Shown in pieces: positions 24,687-33,624 of a stretch of 46,570 nucleotides of DNA. The position numbers were made by a program, and so were the translations under genes. The notes under the pieces are model-generated. The model saw only the letters and a list, made by a program, of their open reading frames with translations, had not been told where the DNA came from and ran no database searches. Source of the DNA: CAYWNA01 sp964459305. GTDB lineage: Bacteria > Planctomycetota > Planctomycetia > Pirellulales > Pirellulaceae. Where the stretch lies: contig CAYWNA010000091.1 in the NCBI GenBank assembly GCA_964459305.1, forward strand, positions 1-46,570. Reading direction: 5' to 3'. Position 1 is the first letter of the stretch. The number at the start of each line of letters is the position of its first letter.

Positions 24687-25315
24687 ACAGGCCGTCACGG
24701 ACGCCCGCTCGGCGCAGGTCTCCTGACCTCGCCGGTTTGTATGACCGTCGGTCTCCGTGTTCTTCGAGACCTTCGATCAGCGAAGGAGCGGGGTCCGGGG
24801 GCCCGCGCACAGAAATGGGGCCGTCGAATTGGAAGTGGCAGTCGTAACGTGAGACGTGGGACCGGACCAGAATGAGCATTGCCTGCCACGAATTGCGCGT
24901 CAACAGGCATCGAGAACCATGTGGAATACTTACCGTTGTAACGCTTCAATCTGCCTGAGGGCCTTCGGGGATTCGACACGCGATAGTCCGCGGTTTTCGG
25001 GAGGGCGAGGCTCCTGCCGAGCCGCGTGTCGGTGCCCGAAATCCGGGTACATGCGTTGTCAGTACATTGATCGCTTTTCCGCACGACGCAATGCTATTAA
25101 ACTCGGATTGCTGCGCGACGATGGTACGCCCTATTCGCAGCTAACCAACGCAACGCGACGGGGCAATCAGGCCGTGAAGGAAATCGTTCGTGAGGCAGTG
25201 CGCGGTACACGCACCGGTAACGAAAGGCCGAAGTTATGAACGGATGACGCAGTGTGTTGTCGATCCGACAAATCGCCACGAGAAACTAAGATGCACTGAA
25301 AGGGGCACTGCCACT
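24687..25315. other. 629-base intergenic region with repeats
   Basis: At 24999-25026 lies half of the GGGAGGGCGAGG palindrome also seen at 9389. At 24711-24770 a stretch carries repeated GGTCTCC/GACCTCG words. The short frame ending at 25239 ('FSARRNAIKLGLLRDDGTPYS') is the only piece that looks at all protein-like, but has no recognisable family. I call no gene. Confidence 0.4.
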
Positions 25316-26770
25316 ATGAACCAGAGAACCACTTCCAGCTCGATTCGAGTTCTGATCGGCGTGATTGGGCTCGTGGCAGTCACGATCACTGCTTCGGCTG
25401 GGGACGCCTCGTCACTCCGCGCCGGAGCGGCGGCTGTCGACATCACTCCTCAGGAATTCCCGTTGAATTTGCCGGGTGGTTTTAGCGGCAATCCGGGTGA
25501 AATCGTGCACGATCCGCTTCACGCACGCGCCTTGGTGCTGGACGATGGCACGACGACGCTCGCCATGGTCGTGGTGGACAATCTGGGCGTGGCGAGCGAA
25601 GTCGCTGATGAGGCCAGGGGACTCGCGACCGAGCGCTGCGGCATTTCACCTGAGAAAATTCTCGTCGCGTCGACTCACACACACAGCGCGCCGCGTTCGA
25701 ATACCAAGGAAGGCGCACCGGCGGCTGTGGCCTACCGAAAACGTTTGATCGAGGGAATCGCAGAATCCATCATCTTGGCTCACAAGGCGCTTCGACCCGC
25801 CGCCGTTGGGCATGCCGTGCACCCGTTGCCGGATGAAGTGCGCAATCGTCGCTGGTATCTCAAGCCCGGCAAGATGCCACTGAACCCCTTTGGCAAGATG
25901 GATCGCGTGAAGATGAATCCGGGAACGAGTTCCGAAGTGCTCGACCGGCCGGCCGGTCCCATCGACCCAGACGTGACGATCCTTTCGGTCCGGGACACAA
26001 AAACTCGCAAACCGCTGGCACTCTTTGCCAACTATACCCTGCACTACGTCGGAGGCGTGCCGAGGGGCACGGTGTCGGCGGACTATTACGGTGAGTTTGT
26101 GCGGCTCATGCCTTTCCGGTTGCGCGCGGGGAATGGCTTCGTCGCCATGATGTCGAACGGTGCCTCAGGCGACATCAACAACATTCCCTTTCTCATCACC
26201 AGGCCGCCGCGCGAGCCATTCGAACAGATCCACATCGTCGCTCGGAAAGCAGCCGACGCCGCGTGGTTCGCCTGGAGGAAGGTCGACGCATACGGGTCGG
26301 ACGCGCGCCTTGGGATGATCGAACGTGAAATCACTCTGAAAATGCGGCGCCCGACCACCGAGCAAATCGAGCGTGCCAAGACCATCCTCGCGACGAAAGA
26401 CGAAGCTGAACTTGCCAAGCTGCCGCGTCTGGCCGAGCCCTATGCCAGGCGGACGCTTTCGCTCGCCGGAGGTCCGGAAACTCTCAGTATCCCCTTGCAG
26501 GCCCTGCGCATCGGTGACTTCGCGGTCTGCGCCATTCCCTTCGAGACGTTGGTCGAAATCGGTCTCGACTTGAAGAAACGCAGCCCCTTTCACCGCACCA
26601 TCGTCCTCGGCGTGACCAACGGCTACAACGGTTACCTGCCCACGCCCGAACAGCACGAGTTGGGCGGCTACGAAACCTGGCTCGGTACGTGCAGGGTGCA
26701 GGAAGACGCCTCGGTGATCATTACCGATCAATTGCTCGAAATGCTCGGGGAACTGGCGAAGGAGGAATGA
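25316..26770 (+). CDS. exported neutral/alkaline ceramidase-like hydrolase
   Basis: Start at ATG 25316, with a signal peptide 'IRVLIGVIGLVAVTITASAG'. The 484-residue product begins 'LRAGAAAVDITPQEFPLNLP', the characteristic opening of the neutral/non-lysosomal ceramidase superfamily. It continues with 'ILVASTHTHSAPRSN' (zinc His pair), 'LFANYTLHYVGG', 'MMSNGASGDINN', and 'NGYNGYLPTPEQHELGGYE'. These give the zinc site and active-site Ser ('SNGASGDI') of that family. The C-terminal Ig-like domain of true ceramidases is missing, as in most planctomycete homologues, so the substrate may be another amide. It lies between the sulfatase and a phosphoesterase. Confidence 0.8.
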   Translation: MNQRTTSSSIRVLIGVIGLVAVTITASAGDASSLRAGAAAVDITPQEFPLNLPGGFSGNPGEIVHDPLHARALVLDDGTTTLAMVVVDNLGVASEVADEARGLATERCGISPEKILVASTHTHSAPRSNTKEGAPAAVAYRKRLIEGIAESIILAHKALRPAAVGHAVHPLPDEVRNRRWYLKPGKMPLNPFGKMDRVKMNPGTSSEVLDRPAGPIDPDVTILSVRDTKTRKPLALFANYTLHYVGGVPRGTVSADYYGEFVRLMPFRLRAGNGFVAMMSNGASGDINNIPFLITRPPREPFEQIHIVARKAADAAWFAWRKVDAYGSDARLGMIEREITLKMRRPTTEQIERAKTILATKDEAELAKLPRLAEPYARRTLSLAGGPETLSIPLQALRIGDFAVCAIPFETLVEIGLDLKKRSPFHRTIVLGVTNGYNGYLPTPEQHELGGYETWLGTCRVQEDASVIITDQLLEMLGELAKEE

Positions 26771-26869
26771 GAATGCTGCTGGCGTTGTTGGTTACCGAAA
26801 GCTGAATCCATAACTGGCTTCAAATTGCAGATCGAATACACACAAAAAACGATCGACTGGGAGAAACCG

Positions 26870-28828
26870 ATGCCGTACCGAATTGCGCTGGTCGTATTGA
26901 TTCTCGTGGCATGCTCTTGTCCAACCAATGGACGCGCGGAGACGCCGCGGCAGTTTCGTGTGTGGGCCACGAGCTGCGCCCACGTACCGGCTGACATTCG
27001 ACGGGGGCGTGAGAGTCTGGCCAAGGTCATCCGTCAGTCGGAAGGGGCCGAGGAAGACGCGCCGGAGTTCGAGTGGGATATCATGATCGATGCCGGCGAT
27101 GTATCCGCTCACCAGACGCCGCCCGGTGACCCGGACGGGCGCGAGTTGATTCGTCAGTACCGGGCCATGACCAAGCATCGGCGCGAGCAGGTCTACAATG
27201 TACCGGGAAATCACGACGCCCCCTACTACGATCACGGACCGGGATCTTGGTTCAGGAAGTGGGGCGATCCGCTCGGCGAAAATACCGTGTTCTCCGGCGT
27301 CGATGCGAAGCGTAGGCCGTTCCCCGTGAAAGGCACGTGGGAGCGCTACAGCTTTCAGGCGGGCAACATCCTGTTTCTCATGCTCTCCGACCGCAACGAT
27401 GCGCCCACGCCCGTCGGTCGGGGGCACAGTAGCGAGGGCAACTCGGGCGGCTACCCGCCCGGCGCCGTCACGCGAGAGACCTTCAACTGGTGGAAGCAAC
27501 AAGTGCTGGACAACCAGGACAAGATCATCATTACCATGCACCACCACGCGTTGCGTGACACGACGACCGCATCGGGCTACGGCGAAGGCAACCCGAACTA
27601 CCACGGCAGCACAGGCGGAGCCGAGGGATCGTCGTACCTGTACTTCATCATCGAGAAGGACGATCCCGATGATTTCCAGTACACCAAAGACGCGCACGTG
27701 TTCGAGGATTTCCTCGACAGCTATCACAAGGAACACGGCCGGGGCGCGATTGATTTCTGGGTCGCGGGTCACACGCACGTGAAAAGCCCGGACGACGATT
27801 TCGGCGGGAAGACAATCTCTGAAACGCGATGGGGCATCGGGTGCCTCCAGGTCGCGGGATTGACTCGCTACCACGGAGGCTCGACGCCGCTCAGTCGTGT
27901 GTTGACGTTCACCGATGGCAGCGACCAGGTCACGGCGGATGTGTACTTGCACGAAGCGTGGTACGAGGAAAACCCGGTCGGCTGGTACGCGCCCGCTTCG
28001 GAGACGTTTTCACTGCGTCAAAAGTTCGCTGCCCCGCCGCCGATCGAACGGTTGCCACCGTTCCCGGAAGCGGCAGAGGTCTTCGATGAACCCTATGTGA
28101 GACCGGCACTATCGCGCCCGCTCAAGAAAGCAGGCCCATCGCCCGACCTGATGACACGCTGGGACAAGGAAAATGGGGGCAGCCTCCACCTGGAGACACT
28201 GCTGAGGGAGGATACCGACGACCGGATCGACAGCAAGCCGGAGCTCGTCGCGGAGAGCCCGTCGGGAACCGGTCATACCGCCAGATTCGACGGCACTCAG
28301 CGCGTCCGTGTCGGCGCCGTCGATATGGAAGAATGGGCGGACGTTACGGTGGGGGCGTGGGTCAACACAACCAGCAAGACCACTCCGATGCGAGTTGTGT
28401 CCAAGGATCGGATCGGCAAGCCCGGACTCTTCATGCTGTTGTACCGAGGCGGGGCATGGACCATGCAGGCATGGGATGATCAGGCGGGGGCATGGTGCGC
28501 CGCGTCTTGGTGCTCCGCGTCTATCAACGACGGCGGGTGGCACAGTTTGATCGGAGTTGTCGATTCCAGGCAGGCCAAAGTCCTGCTCTACGCAGACGGC
28601 GAGCTAAAGGCCGAGGCGCCCTGGACCGCGAAAACGCTGGATGATTCAGACAAGACCGATCTGGCCGTCGGTGCCGATTCGGGCGAAGAACAATTCGGGC
28701 ACACGTTCCAGGGCATGATCCACGACGTGCATCTCTACCCGCGCTCTCTTTCACTGGAACAGATCAAGGCCATTTTCGATGGACGCGGGTGTCTGGCTCC
28801 GCCTGCCGAGAATGAACCTTCTTCCTGA
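26870..28828 (+). CDS. exported metallophosphoesterase with LamG-like C-terminal domain
   Basis: Start at ATG 26870; the signal peptide 'RIALVVLILVACSCPTNG' could also be a lipoprotein signal. Metal-binding phosphoesterase motifs are visible: 'FEWDIMIDAGDVSAH' (GD), 'YNVPGNHDAPYY' (GNHD), 'ITMHHHALRD' and 'FWVAGHTHVKSP' (GHTH). The initial DxH is degenerate ('WATSCAHVP'). After residue about 430 a LamG/concanavalin-type domain follows ('ARFDGTQRVRVGAVDMEEWADVTVG', 'GGWHSLIGVVDSRQAKVLLYADG'), which binds glycans in other proteins. About 652 residues. It is 100 bases behind the ceramidase-like gene on the same strand, so an operon is likely. Confidence 0.85.
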   Translation: MPYRIALVVLILVACSCPTNGRAETPRQFRVWATSCAHVPADIRRGRESLAKVIRQSEGAEEDAPEFEWDIMIDAGDVSAHQTPPGDPDGRELIRQYRAMTKHRREQVYNVPGNHDAPYYDHGPGSWFRKWGDPLGENTVFSGVDAKRRPFPVKGTWERYSFQAGNILFLMLSDRNDAPTPVGRGHSSEGNSGGYPPGAVTRETFNWWKQQVLDNQDKIIITMHHHALRDTTTASGYGEGNPNYHGSTGGAEGSSYLYFIIEKDDPDDFQYTKDAHVFEDFLDSYHKEHGRGAIDFWVAGHTHVKSPDDDFGGKTISETRWGIGCLQVAGLTRYHGGSTPLSRVLTFTDGSDQVTADVYLHEAWYEENPVGWYAPASETFSLRQKFAAPPPIERLPPFPEAAEVFDEPYVRPALSRPLKKAGPSPDLMTRWDKENGGSLHLETLLREDTDDRIDSKPELVAESPSGTGHTARFDGTQRVRVGAVDMEEWADVTVGAWVNTTSKTTPMRVVSKDRIGKPGLFMLLYRGGAWTMQAWDDQAGAWCAASWCSASINDGGWHSLIGVVDSRQAKVLLYADGELKAEAPWTAKTLDDSDKTDLAVGADSGEEQFGHTFQGMIHDVHLYPRSLSLEQIKAIFDGRGCLAPPAENEPSS

Positions 28829-28846
28829 AAAGCCTGCTTCTGGGTA

Positions 28847-29050
28847 TTCAATAGACAGACACTCTTACAAAAACGCCTTGCCCAACTCGCCACCGCCCTG
28901 ATTTGTGGCTTGCTGACTTCCATTCCCGCCGCCACGGCCCAGAAAACTCCAACTCTGCAAGCGGATGCCGCGGTTGCCGACTTGACGCCCGAACCGGGTG
29001 TCTCTCTGGACGGAGAAACCAAGGGGATGCGAGGCTCTCTACCGCTGTGA
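28847..29050 (+). pseudogene. N-terminal fragment of a second ceramidase-like gene
   Basis: Without an ATG, the frame from about 28847 reads 'LATALICGLLTSIPAATAQ' (a signal peptide) and then 'QADAAVADLTPEPGVSLDGE', the opening of the neutral ceramidase family, before a stop at 29048-29050. Only some 45 family residues are left. No further homologous sequence follows, so the rest was deleted. The stretch 29051-29245 holds nothing identifiable. Confidence 0.65.
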
Positions 29051-29245
29051 AACTGGGAAGTTCAGCGATAACAAGACGACGTCGCGGGCTACCACTTAAG
29101 TCTACTAATTGTGCCGGTCGATCTAATTCTGTGGGGTTGGGCGGTGCGCGCTCGCCTATTGCACCGCCTTCAGACGGCTCAGACCGACTGAAGCCGCGAC
29201 CACAAAACGTTTGCTACGGCCCGTGTCGTGCTAGGAGTCTCCACT

Positions 29246-29773
29246 GTGATCCTTCCGATTATCAAACCGCTGCGTTTTCTAGCCAAAACGCTCCGCGATA
29301 CGAATTCGCACCGGCGGATCGCCTATGCAATCGCTCTTGGGATGGTCATCGGACTGGTGCCAAAGGATAATCTGACGGCCCTGTTGCTGGGCATGCTGCT
29401 GTTCAGCCTGCGAGTGAATCTGGCGGCCGGAATGTGCAGTGCTTTCCTTTTCTCCTGGCTCGGAGTCCTGGCTGATCCATTGGCCAATCGGATCGGCGTT
29501 TACTGGCTCACGCGACCGGATCTGCAAGACTTCTGGGCGTGGCTGTATCTTCAACCGCTCATACCGTGGACCGGTTTTAACGAAACAGCGGTGCTGGGCA
29601 ACTTGCTGTTGGGCCTGTGGCTGTTCTATCCGGCATACCGCATTTCCAAGCAACTAATCAAGAAACTGCTGGACCGTTACGGCGAGATGCTTACCGAGCA
29701 GTTGACTCGATACAAACTGTACCAGGTCCTGTTCGGTGCGGACTTGGCCAGCGGTTGGAGGATCAAAGGATGA
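29246..29773 (+). CDS. DUF2062/TIGR03546-type membrane protein
   Basis: GTG 29246 is chosen because TAGGAG at 29232-29237 lies eight bases upstream; GTG 29228 is the longer option. The 175-residue product has three or four hydrophobic segments: 'AYAIALGMVIGLVP', 'LTALLLGMLLFSL', 'AFLFSWLGVLADPLA' and 'AVLGNLLLGLWLFYP'. It resembles the DUF2062 membrane family and, with its neighbour, the paired TIGR03546/TIGR03545 proteins. Its stop overlaps the next start (ATGA), indicating translational coupling. Function of the pair is not known. Confidence 0.75.
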   Translation: MILPIIKPLRFLAKTLRDTNSHRRIAYAIALGMVIGLVPKDNLTALLLGMLLFSLRVNLAAGMCSAFLFSWLGVLADPLANRIGVYWLTRPDLQDFWAWLYLQPLIPWTGFNETAVLGNLLLGLWLFYPAYRISKQLIKKLLDRYGEMLTEQLTRYKLYQVLFGADLASGWRIKG

Positions 29774-31539
29774 TTCGCTGGGGCTACTTCATCCCGCGGT
29801 TGATCGTTTTCATCGTTCTGGCCGCGTTCTTCGGTCTGGCCCTCGAGCCGCTGACGCACTGGGCGCTGGTCCGATACGGTTCGCTGGCGGTGGGAGCCAA
29901 AGTGGACGTGTCCGATCTGGACTTGTCGCTCTTCGAGAACGACATCCATCTGAAAGGCGTTCAGATCGCCAGTCCTTCCGCACCGGAACAGAATATCTGC
30001 GAAGCGACCGACCTGGTCTTGAACCTGGACCGTAGCGCGTTGCTGCAACGGCAGTTGGTTGTCCGCGAGGGCCGTATCAGTGGCTTGCGGTTTTCGACGG
30101 ATCGCGAGACATCGGGCCAGTTGGCATCCCGTCCACAACAGGACCAAGCCAGCGACGAAGCCGGCGGCGGACTCGATATGAAGTGGTTGCGAGTGTTTTC
30201 CGACCGTATGCAAGAAGACATCGAGGAAGACTTGGAGACTGTCCGCGTCGCACGAGAGTTGACGGCACGCTGGCCTGAGGAATACCGCCAACTTGAATCG
30301 CGAGCTGACGCCCTGGTTGTCCGCATTCAACGACTGAGGAATGGGATTGAGAGGGCGCGGCAGGGGGACATCCTCCGCGATCCCAATGTGATCCAACAGG
30401 CCAAGGCGGACATCGACGCAGCCCGCAAAGAAATCGAGTTGCTGCCCAACGAGATGCACCGATTGCGAGACATCGCAAGACACGACCGCGATGCAATCAA
30501 ATTGGCCAAGCAACACGACATTGAATACCTGAAACAACGCTTCCGCCTGGACGCCTTCGACGCCGAGACGCTATCGCGTTATCTGTTGCGAGACGAGGAA
30601 GCGGCGCAAGTCCGCGAATTGCTCGCGTGGATCGAGTGGGGCCGCAAATTCGTACCGGAGAAGCGAAAACTATCCGAGCCCGAGCGAGGTCGAGGCTGGA
30701 AAATCCGTTTCAGGGGTCTACCACATAGACCCGATTGGTTGTTCGAACGGCTGGTCCTGGACGGCGTAGCCACTCGCAATGGCCAAGAGGTGCCATTCTC
30801 CGGTGAGCTGCGCGATGTCACGTGGCAGCAGCACATCGTGGGACGTCCCACAACAATGGACATCCAAATCGCCGGAGCAACGTCACTTTCGATCCACGCC
30901 GTGCTGGACCGTACCACAGCCGAACCGTTGGACCGCTTTCTCGTGGAATGCCCCACTTTAGAGTTTGACCAACGGACTTTGGGCCAGGAAGATAGCCTGG
31001 CACTGACGGTCGCACCCTCCCAAGCCGCCGTACGGCTGGAAATCGAACTGCGGGGCGACAAGGTCGACGGCCGGTTAGTCTGCCGACAAGACAAGCTGGC
31101 AATTCGGGCAACCGCTCCCGACGGTCAACTCACCCAGCAGTTGGTCCAGCGTTTGAACCAGGCCGTATCGGGCGTCGAGCAGATCTCGGTGACGGTTTCG
31201 CTCGATGGCCAGCTACCCCGGCCCCGCCTGCATCTGAAATCGGACCTGGGCACTCAACTGTCCGCAGGATTTCATCAGGCGTTTCAGAACGAATTGAACG
31301 ATCGGGCCGACCAGTTGCGCGGCAAACTAGATCAGCTAGCCGAGAAGCACGTGGCGGAAGTGCAACAGCGCGTCGACGCCAAGGTACAAGAGCTGCTCGC
31401 CCGCCTGGACGACCCACGTGAGCAAATCGCCGAGTTGGCTCAACATCTACCCTCCGTCAAGAATTTTGGGGAGTCGCTAGGTTTGCCCAACACCGTCAGT
31501 CGGGCCAGTTTCCCCTGGCAGGGTACCTTGCGGCGCTAA
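29770..31539 (+). CDS. TIGR03545-type AsmA-like protein with one membrane anchor
   Basis: Start at ATG 29770, overlapping the preceding stop codon in ATGA. The 589-residue product starts 'MIRWGYFIPRLIVFIVLAAFFGLAL', one membrane helix. An AsmA-like opening follows, 'AKVDVSDLDLSLFENDIHLKGVQIASPS'. A central coiled coil lies at about 130-300 ('ESRADALVVRIQRLRNGIERA'). The C-terminal part has beta repeats and a second helical stretch ('DQLRGKLDQLAEKHVAEVQQRV'). I recall TIGR03545 as the partner of TIGR03546; the pair is best known from gammaproteobacteria. The AsmA-like fold suggests lipid or envelope trafficking, but this is inference. Confidence 0.75.
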   Translation: MIRWGYFIPRLIVFIVLAAFFGLALEPLTHWALVRYGSLAVGAKVDVSDLDLSLFENDIHLKGVQIASPSAPEQNICEATDLVLNLDRSALLQRQLVVREGRISGLRFSTDRETSGQLASRPQQDQASDEAGGGLDMKWLRVFSDRMQEDIEEDLETVRVARELTARWPEEYRQLESRADALVVRIQRLRNGIERARQGDILRDPNVIQQAKADIDAARKEIELLPNEMHRLRDIARHDRDAIKLAKQHDIEYLKQRFRLDAFDAETLSRYLLRDEEAAQVRELLAWIEWGRKFVPEKRKLSEPERGRGWKIRFRGLPHRPDWLFERLVLDGVATRNGQEVPFSGELRDVTWQQHIVGRPTTMDIQIAGATSLSIHAVLDRTTAEPLDRFLVECPTLEFDQRTLGQEDSLALTVAPSQAAVRLEIELRGDKVDGRLVCRQDKLAIRATAPDGQLTQQLVQRLNQAVSGVEQISVTVSLDGQLPRPRLHLKSDLGTQLSAGFHQAFQNELNDRADQLRGKLDQLAEKHVAEVQQRVDAKVQELLARLDDPREQIAELAQHLPSVKNFGESLGLPNTVSRASFPWQGTLRR

Positions 31540-31980
31540 GTGGGTCGATGTCGGCCTTATCGTCTTTTGACGAAGGGAAGTACTTCGCCAACTCGCGTTG
31601 CATCTCGGCACACTTGGTGCGTGTTTGCGATATCGCTTTGAGCCCTCTGTCAAAATGGTCCTCTTGCACGGTCAGCTTGCCGACGTACCGCTGGTAGAGT
31701 TTCGCGTCGCGGCCCAGAGCCGACATGTTGCTGCGAATGCGGGACTGTTCCGCGGATATGTCGGCGGACCCGGAAGCATTGAGCCCTACTACACACGCCG
31801 CATGCGAGTTATTGTCGTGTCGCAGACGTACCGCATTCACAGGCAAATCGACTCTCTCTTGAACGAGTTTGCCAAACACGGCGGCAACACGCCTTTGCCT
31901 GAAGTACCGGCGTACTTAATCCCGGAATCACATCGTGAGTACGGCACATCCCGATTCGCCGATCCTACTGGCCCACATCC
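31540..31980. pseudogene. decayed region with overlapping frames on both strands
   Basis: On the plus strand, 'IEPYYTRRMRVIVVSQTYRIHRQIDSLLNEF' (about 31781-31872; shown in part) resembles a motif common in planctomycete secretin/TonB-type proteins ('VVxQTxxVHRxIxxLL'). On the minus strand, the frame to 31879 contains 'LYQRYVGKLTVQEDHFDRGL' and a coiled-coil stretch. Neither has a proper start or a full domain. I judge this to be a remnant and cannot say which strand was coding. The stretch 31980-32085 holds nothing. Confidence 0.3.
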
Positions 31981-32085
31981 AGGTATTCGATCGTCGCGGC
32001 TGCGGATGACAGGACAGAAAGGCAGGGCAGAGACAATCAACGGGGGCGAGTGGAAGATGCTCCCGGCTTGCTGGCGTCTTTGGAT

Positions 32086-33576
32086 CTACTTCCAATTCCC
32101 TGCGTCACCCTCGGCCCTGATCGCTTTCAGTTGCTCGATGGTCATACTGTATATTCGCATATGATTCTCTAAGTTCGTTTGCCGCAGCCTCTCAGCACTG
32201 TCGCGCACTGACTTTACGAGCTGATCACGCCCAGCCTGTTCGTGCGTTTCTGCTTGTTTCAGCAGGTTGTTGATCATTCCTTCCGTTCTTATGAGCGAAC
32301 GGTAGATGTTCTTTCTCTGCTGCTCGGCCAGTCGTCTTGCGGCCTTGGATTGAGCTGGCGTTGTCGCGGTCGGTTCCATGGTCGCGGGCGGCGTTGCTGC
32401 TGGCGGACTCGTCACGGGCGGTATTGTTGGGGGGACACCATCGCCAATTTTCGGTTTATTTTGCTTGGCAAGCGGCGGCCCTGTTAATTTGAACGAATCG
32501 AAGAATCTGTTCAAATCGGCACCGGGATGATTGCCACTGGGACCAAGAAACATGGTTTGATAAATCGTGTTGCCTACGACGTACAAACGCGCATGAGCTG
32601 TAAACGACTTGCCGGCATGCGTGCCGCTAAAGCTGATTTCACGGCCGGGGCAATCGTCCAGTTGTATTGTCTTCTTTGAAATCAGTTGTCCGCCAGCCTT
32701 GGCCACGGCACCATTAACAGCACCTTCCAAAGCAGCTTCGGCATCAAAACCTTGAACCGTCGCGATTACTGGCGCACGGCTGGTCGCTACGAAATAGGCT
32801 CCACTTGGCCCCATGTCGCACGAGGCCATAGACACACGGACGCCACTGTGAAACTGCGTCTGCCGACGAGGTTGGCGCGGCATCAGAATCGAATAACGAT
32901 CCGGCGGCCACGTGTAGGTGATCCAATTGTCGGCCGACGTGTTTGTTGACGTCGCGCTCGCACCCACTTGGGCTGCCCGAGCATCGTGGCGGGCTTTCAC
33001 TTTTTGCGCGGCTTCCCGTGCGGCCTTCACCGCCGGTATCAGCAGTGTCGCCAGCACAACGATCACCAACACGCCGCCCAGGACGACGCCGCCAACGGCT
33101 AAACCGATGACTAAGCCCCTGTTGCCGGAACCCGACGTTTTCGCGCGGCCACGTGGCGCCGTCGGTGCGGTTGCTGGTTGTCCTAGCGGCGAACTTGAAG
33201 GCAGCGAAGATGCTGGGGCACTGGCAAAGGCACGATCGTCCATGCCGCCCAATCCAAATGGATCGTTACTGCCCAATGGATCACTGGCCAACGGATCTGC
33301 AACATTCGATAATGGCTCCAACCCGCCGCCGATTGCCGGAATCGAGAGTACCGAACCACAGCCAGGGCACTTGGCTTTCTTGCCCGCCAGCGCAGGTGGG
33401 GCATTGAATGCTCTCCCGCACGTGCAGGAAACACGAATTCCGTCCGCCGCCGGTTTGGGTTCAGGTTTGGGGATACTTAACGCCGACCCGCACGCAGGGC
33501 ACTTGACGGTTTTGCCGGCAAGGTCCGGCTTGGCGTTGAACGACTTGCCACATTGGCATGTTGCGAGTATCGACAT
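32086..33576 (-). CDS. double zinc-ribbon membrane protein
   Basis: The 496-residue product opens with two copies of a planctomycete-type zinc ribbon, 'CQCGKSFNAKPDLAGKTVKC' and 'CTCGRAFNAPPALAGKKAKC', each ended by 'CPxCGS.LSIP'. A Ser/Pro linker and one membrane helix ('GLVIGLAVGGVVLGGVLVIV') follow at about 150-180. An exported domain comes next, 'WPPDRYSILMPRQPRRQTQ' to 'FLGPSGNHPGADLNRFFDS', in the form of a lipoprotein-like beta domain. A Pro/Thr linker and a C-terminal coiled coil end the protein. The ribbons are cytoplasmic. Role unknown; ribbon proteins of this sort are frequent in planctomycetes. Confidence 0.8.
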   Translation of the reverse strand: MSILATCQCGKSFNAKPDLAGKTVKCPACGSALSIPKPEPKPAADGIRVSCTCGRAFNAPPALAGKKAKCPGCGSVLSIPAIGGGLEPLSNVADPLASDPLGSNDPFGLGGMDDRAFASAPASSLPSSSPLGQPATAPTAPRGRAKTSGSGNRGLVIGLAVGGVVLGGVLVIVVLATLLIPAVKAAREAAQKVKARHDARAAQVGASATSTNTSADNWITYTWPPDRYSILMPRQPRRQTQFHSGVRVSMASCDMGPSGAYFVATSRAPVIATVQGFDAEAALEGAVNGAVAKAGGQLISKKTIQLDDCPGREISFSGTHAGKSFTAHARLYVVGNTIYQTMFLGPSGNHPGADLNRFFDSFKLTGPPLAKQNKPKIGDGVPPTIPPVTSPPAATPPATMEPTATTPAQSKAARRLAEQQRKNIYRSLIRTEGMINNLLKQAETHEQAGRDQLVKSVRDSAERLRQTNLENHMRIYSMTIEQLKAIRAEGDAGNWK

Positions 33577-33624
33577 GGATAGTGATTCCAGCGAGAAAAG
33601 AGAGTTCTGACTTCAAAACACGTG

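Noticed and set aside
24856..25239. Plus-strand open frame before the ceramidase-like gene
   Set aside because: It runs through a repeat (24999-25026) and has no family-like sequence apart from a short Arg-rich stretch.
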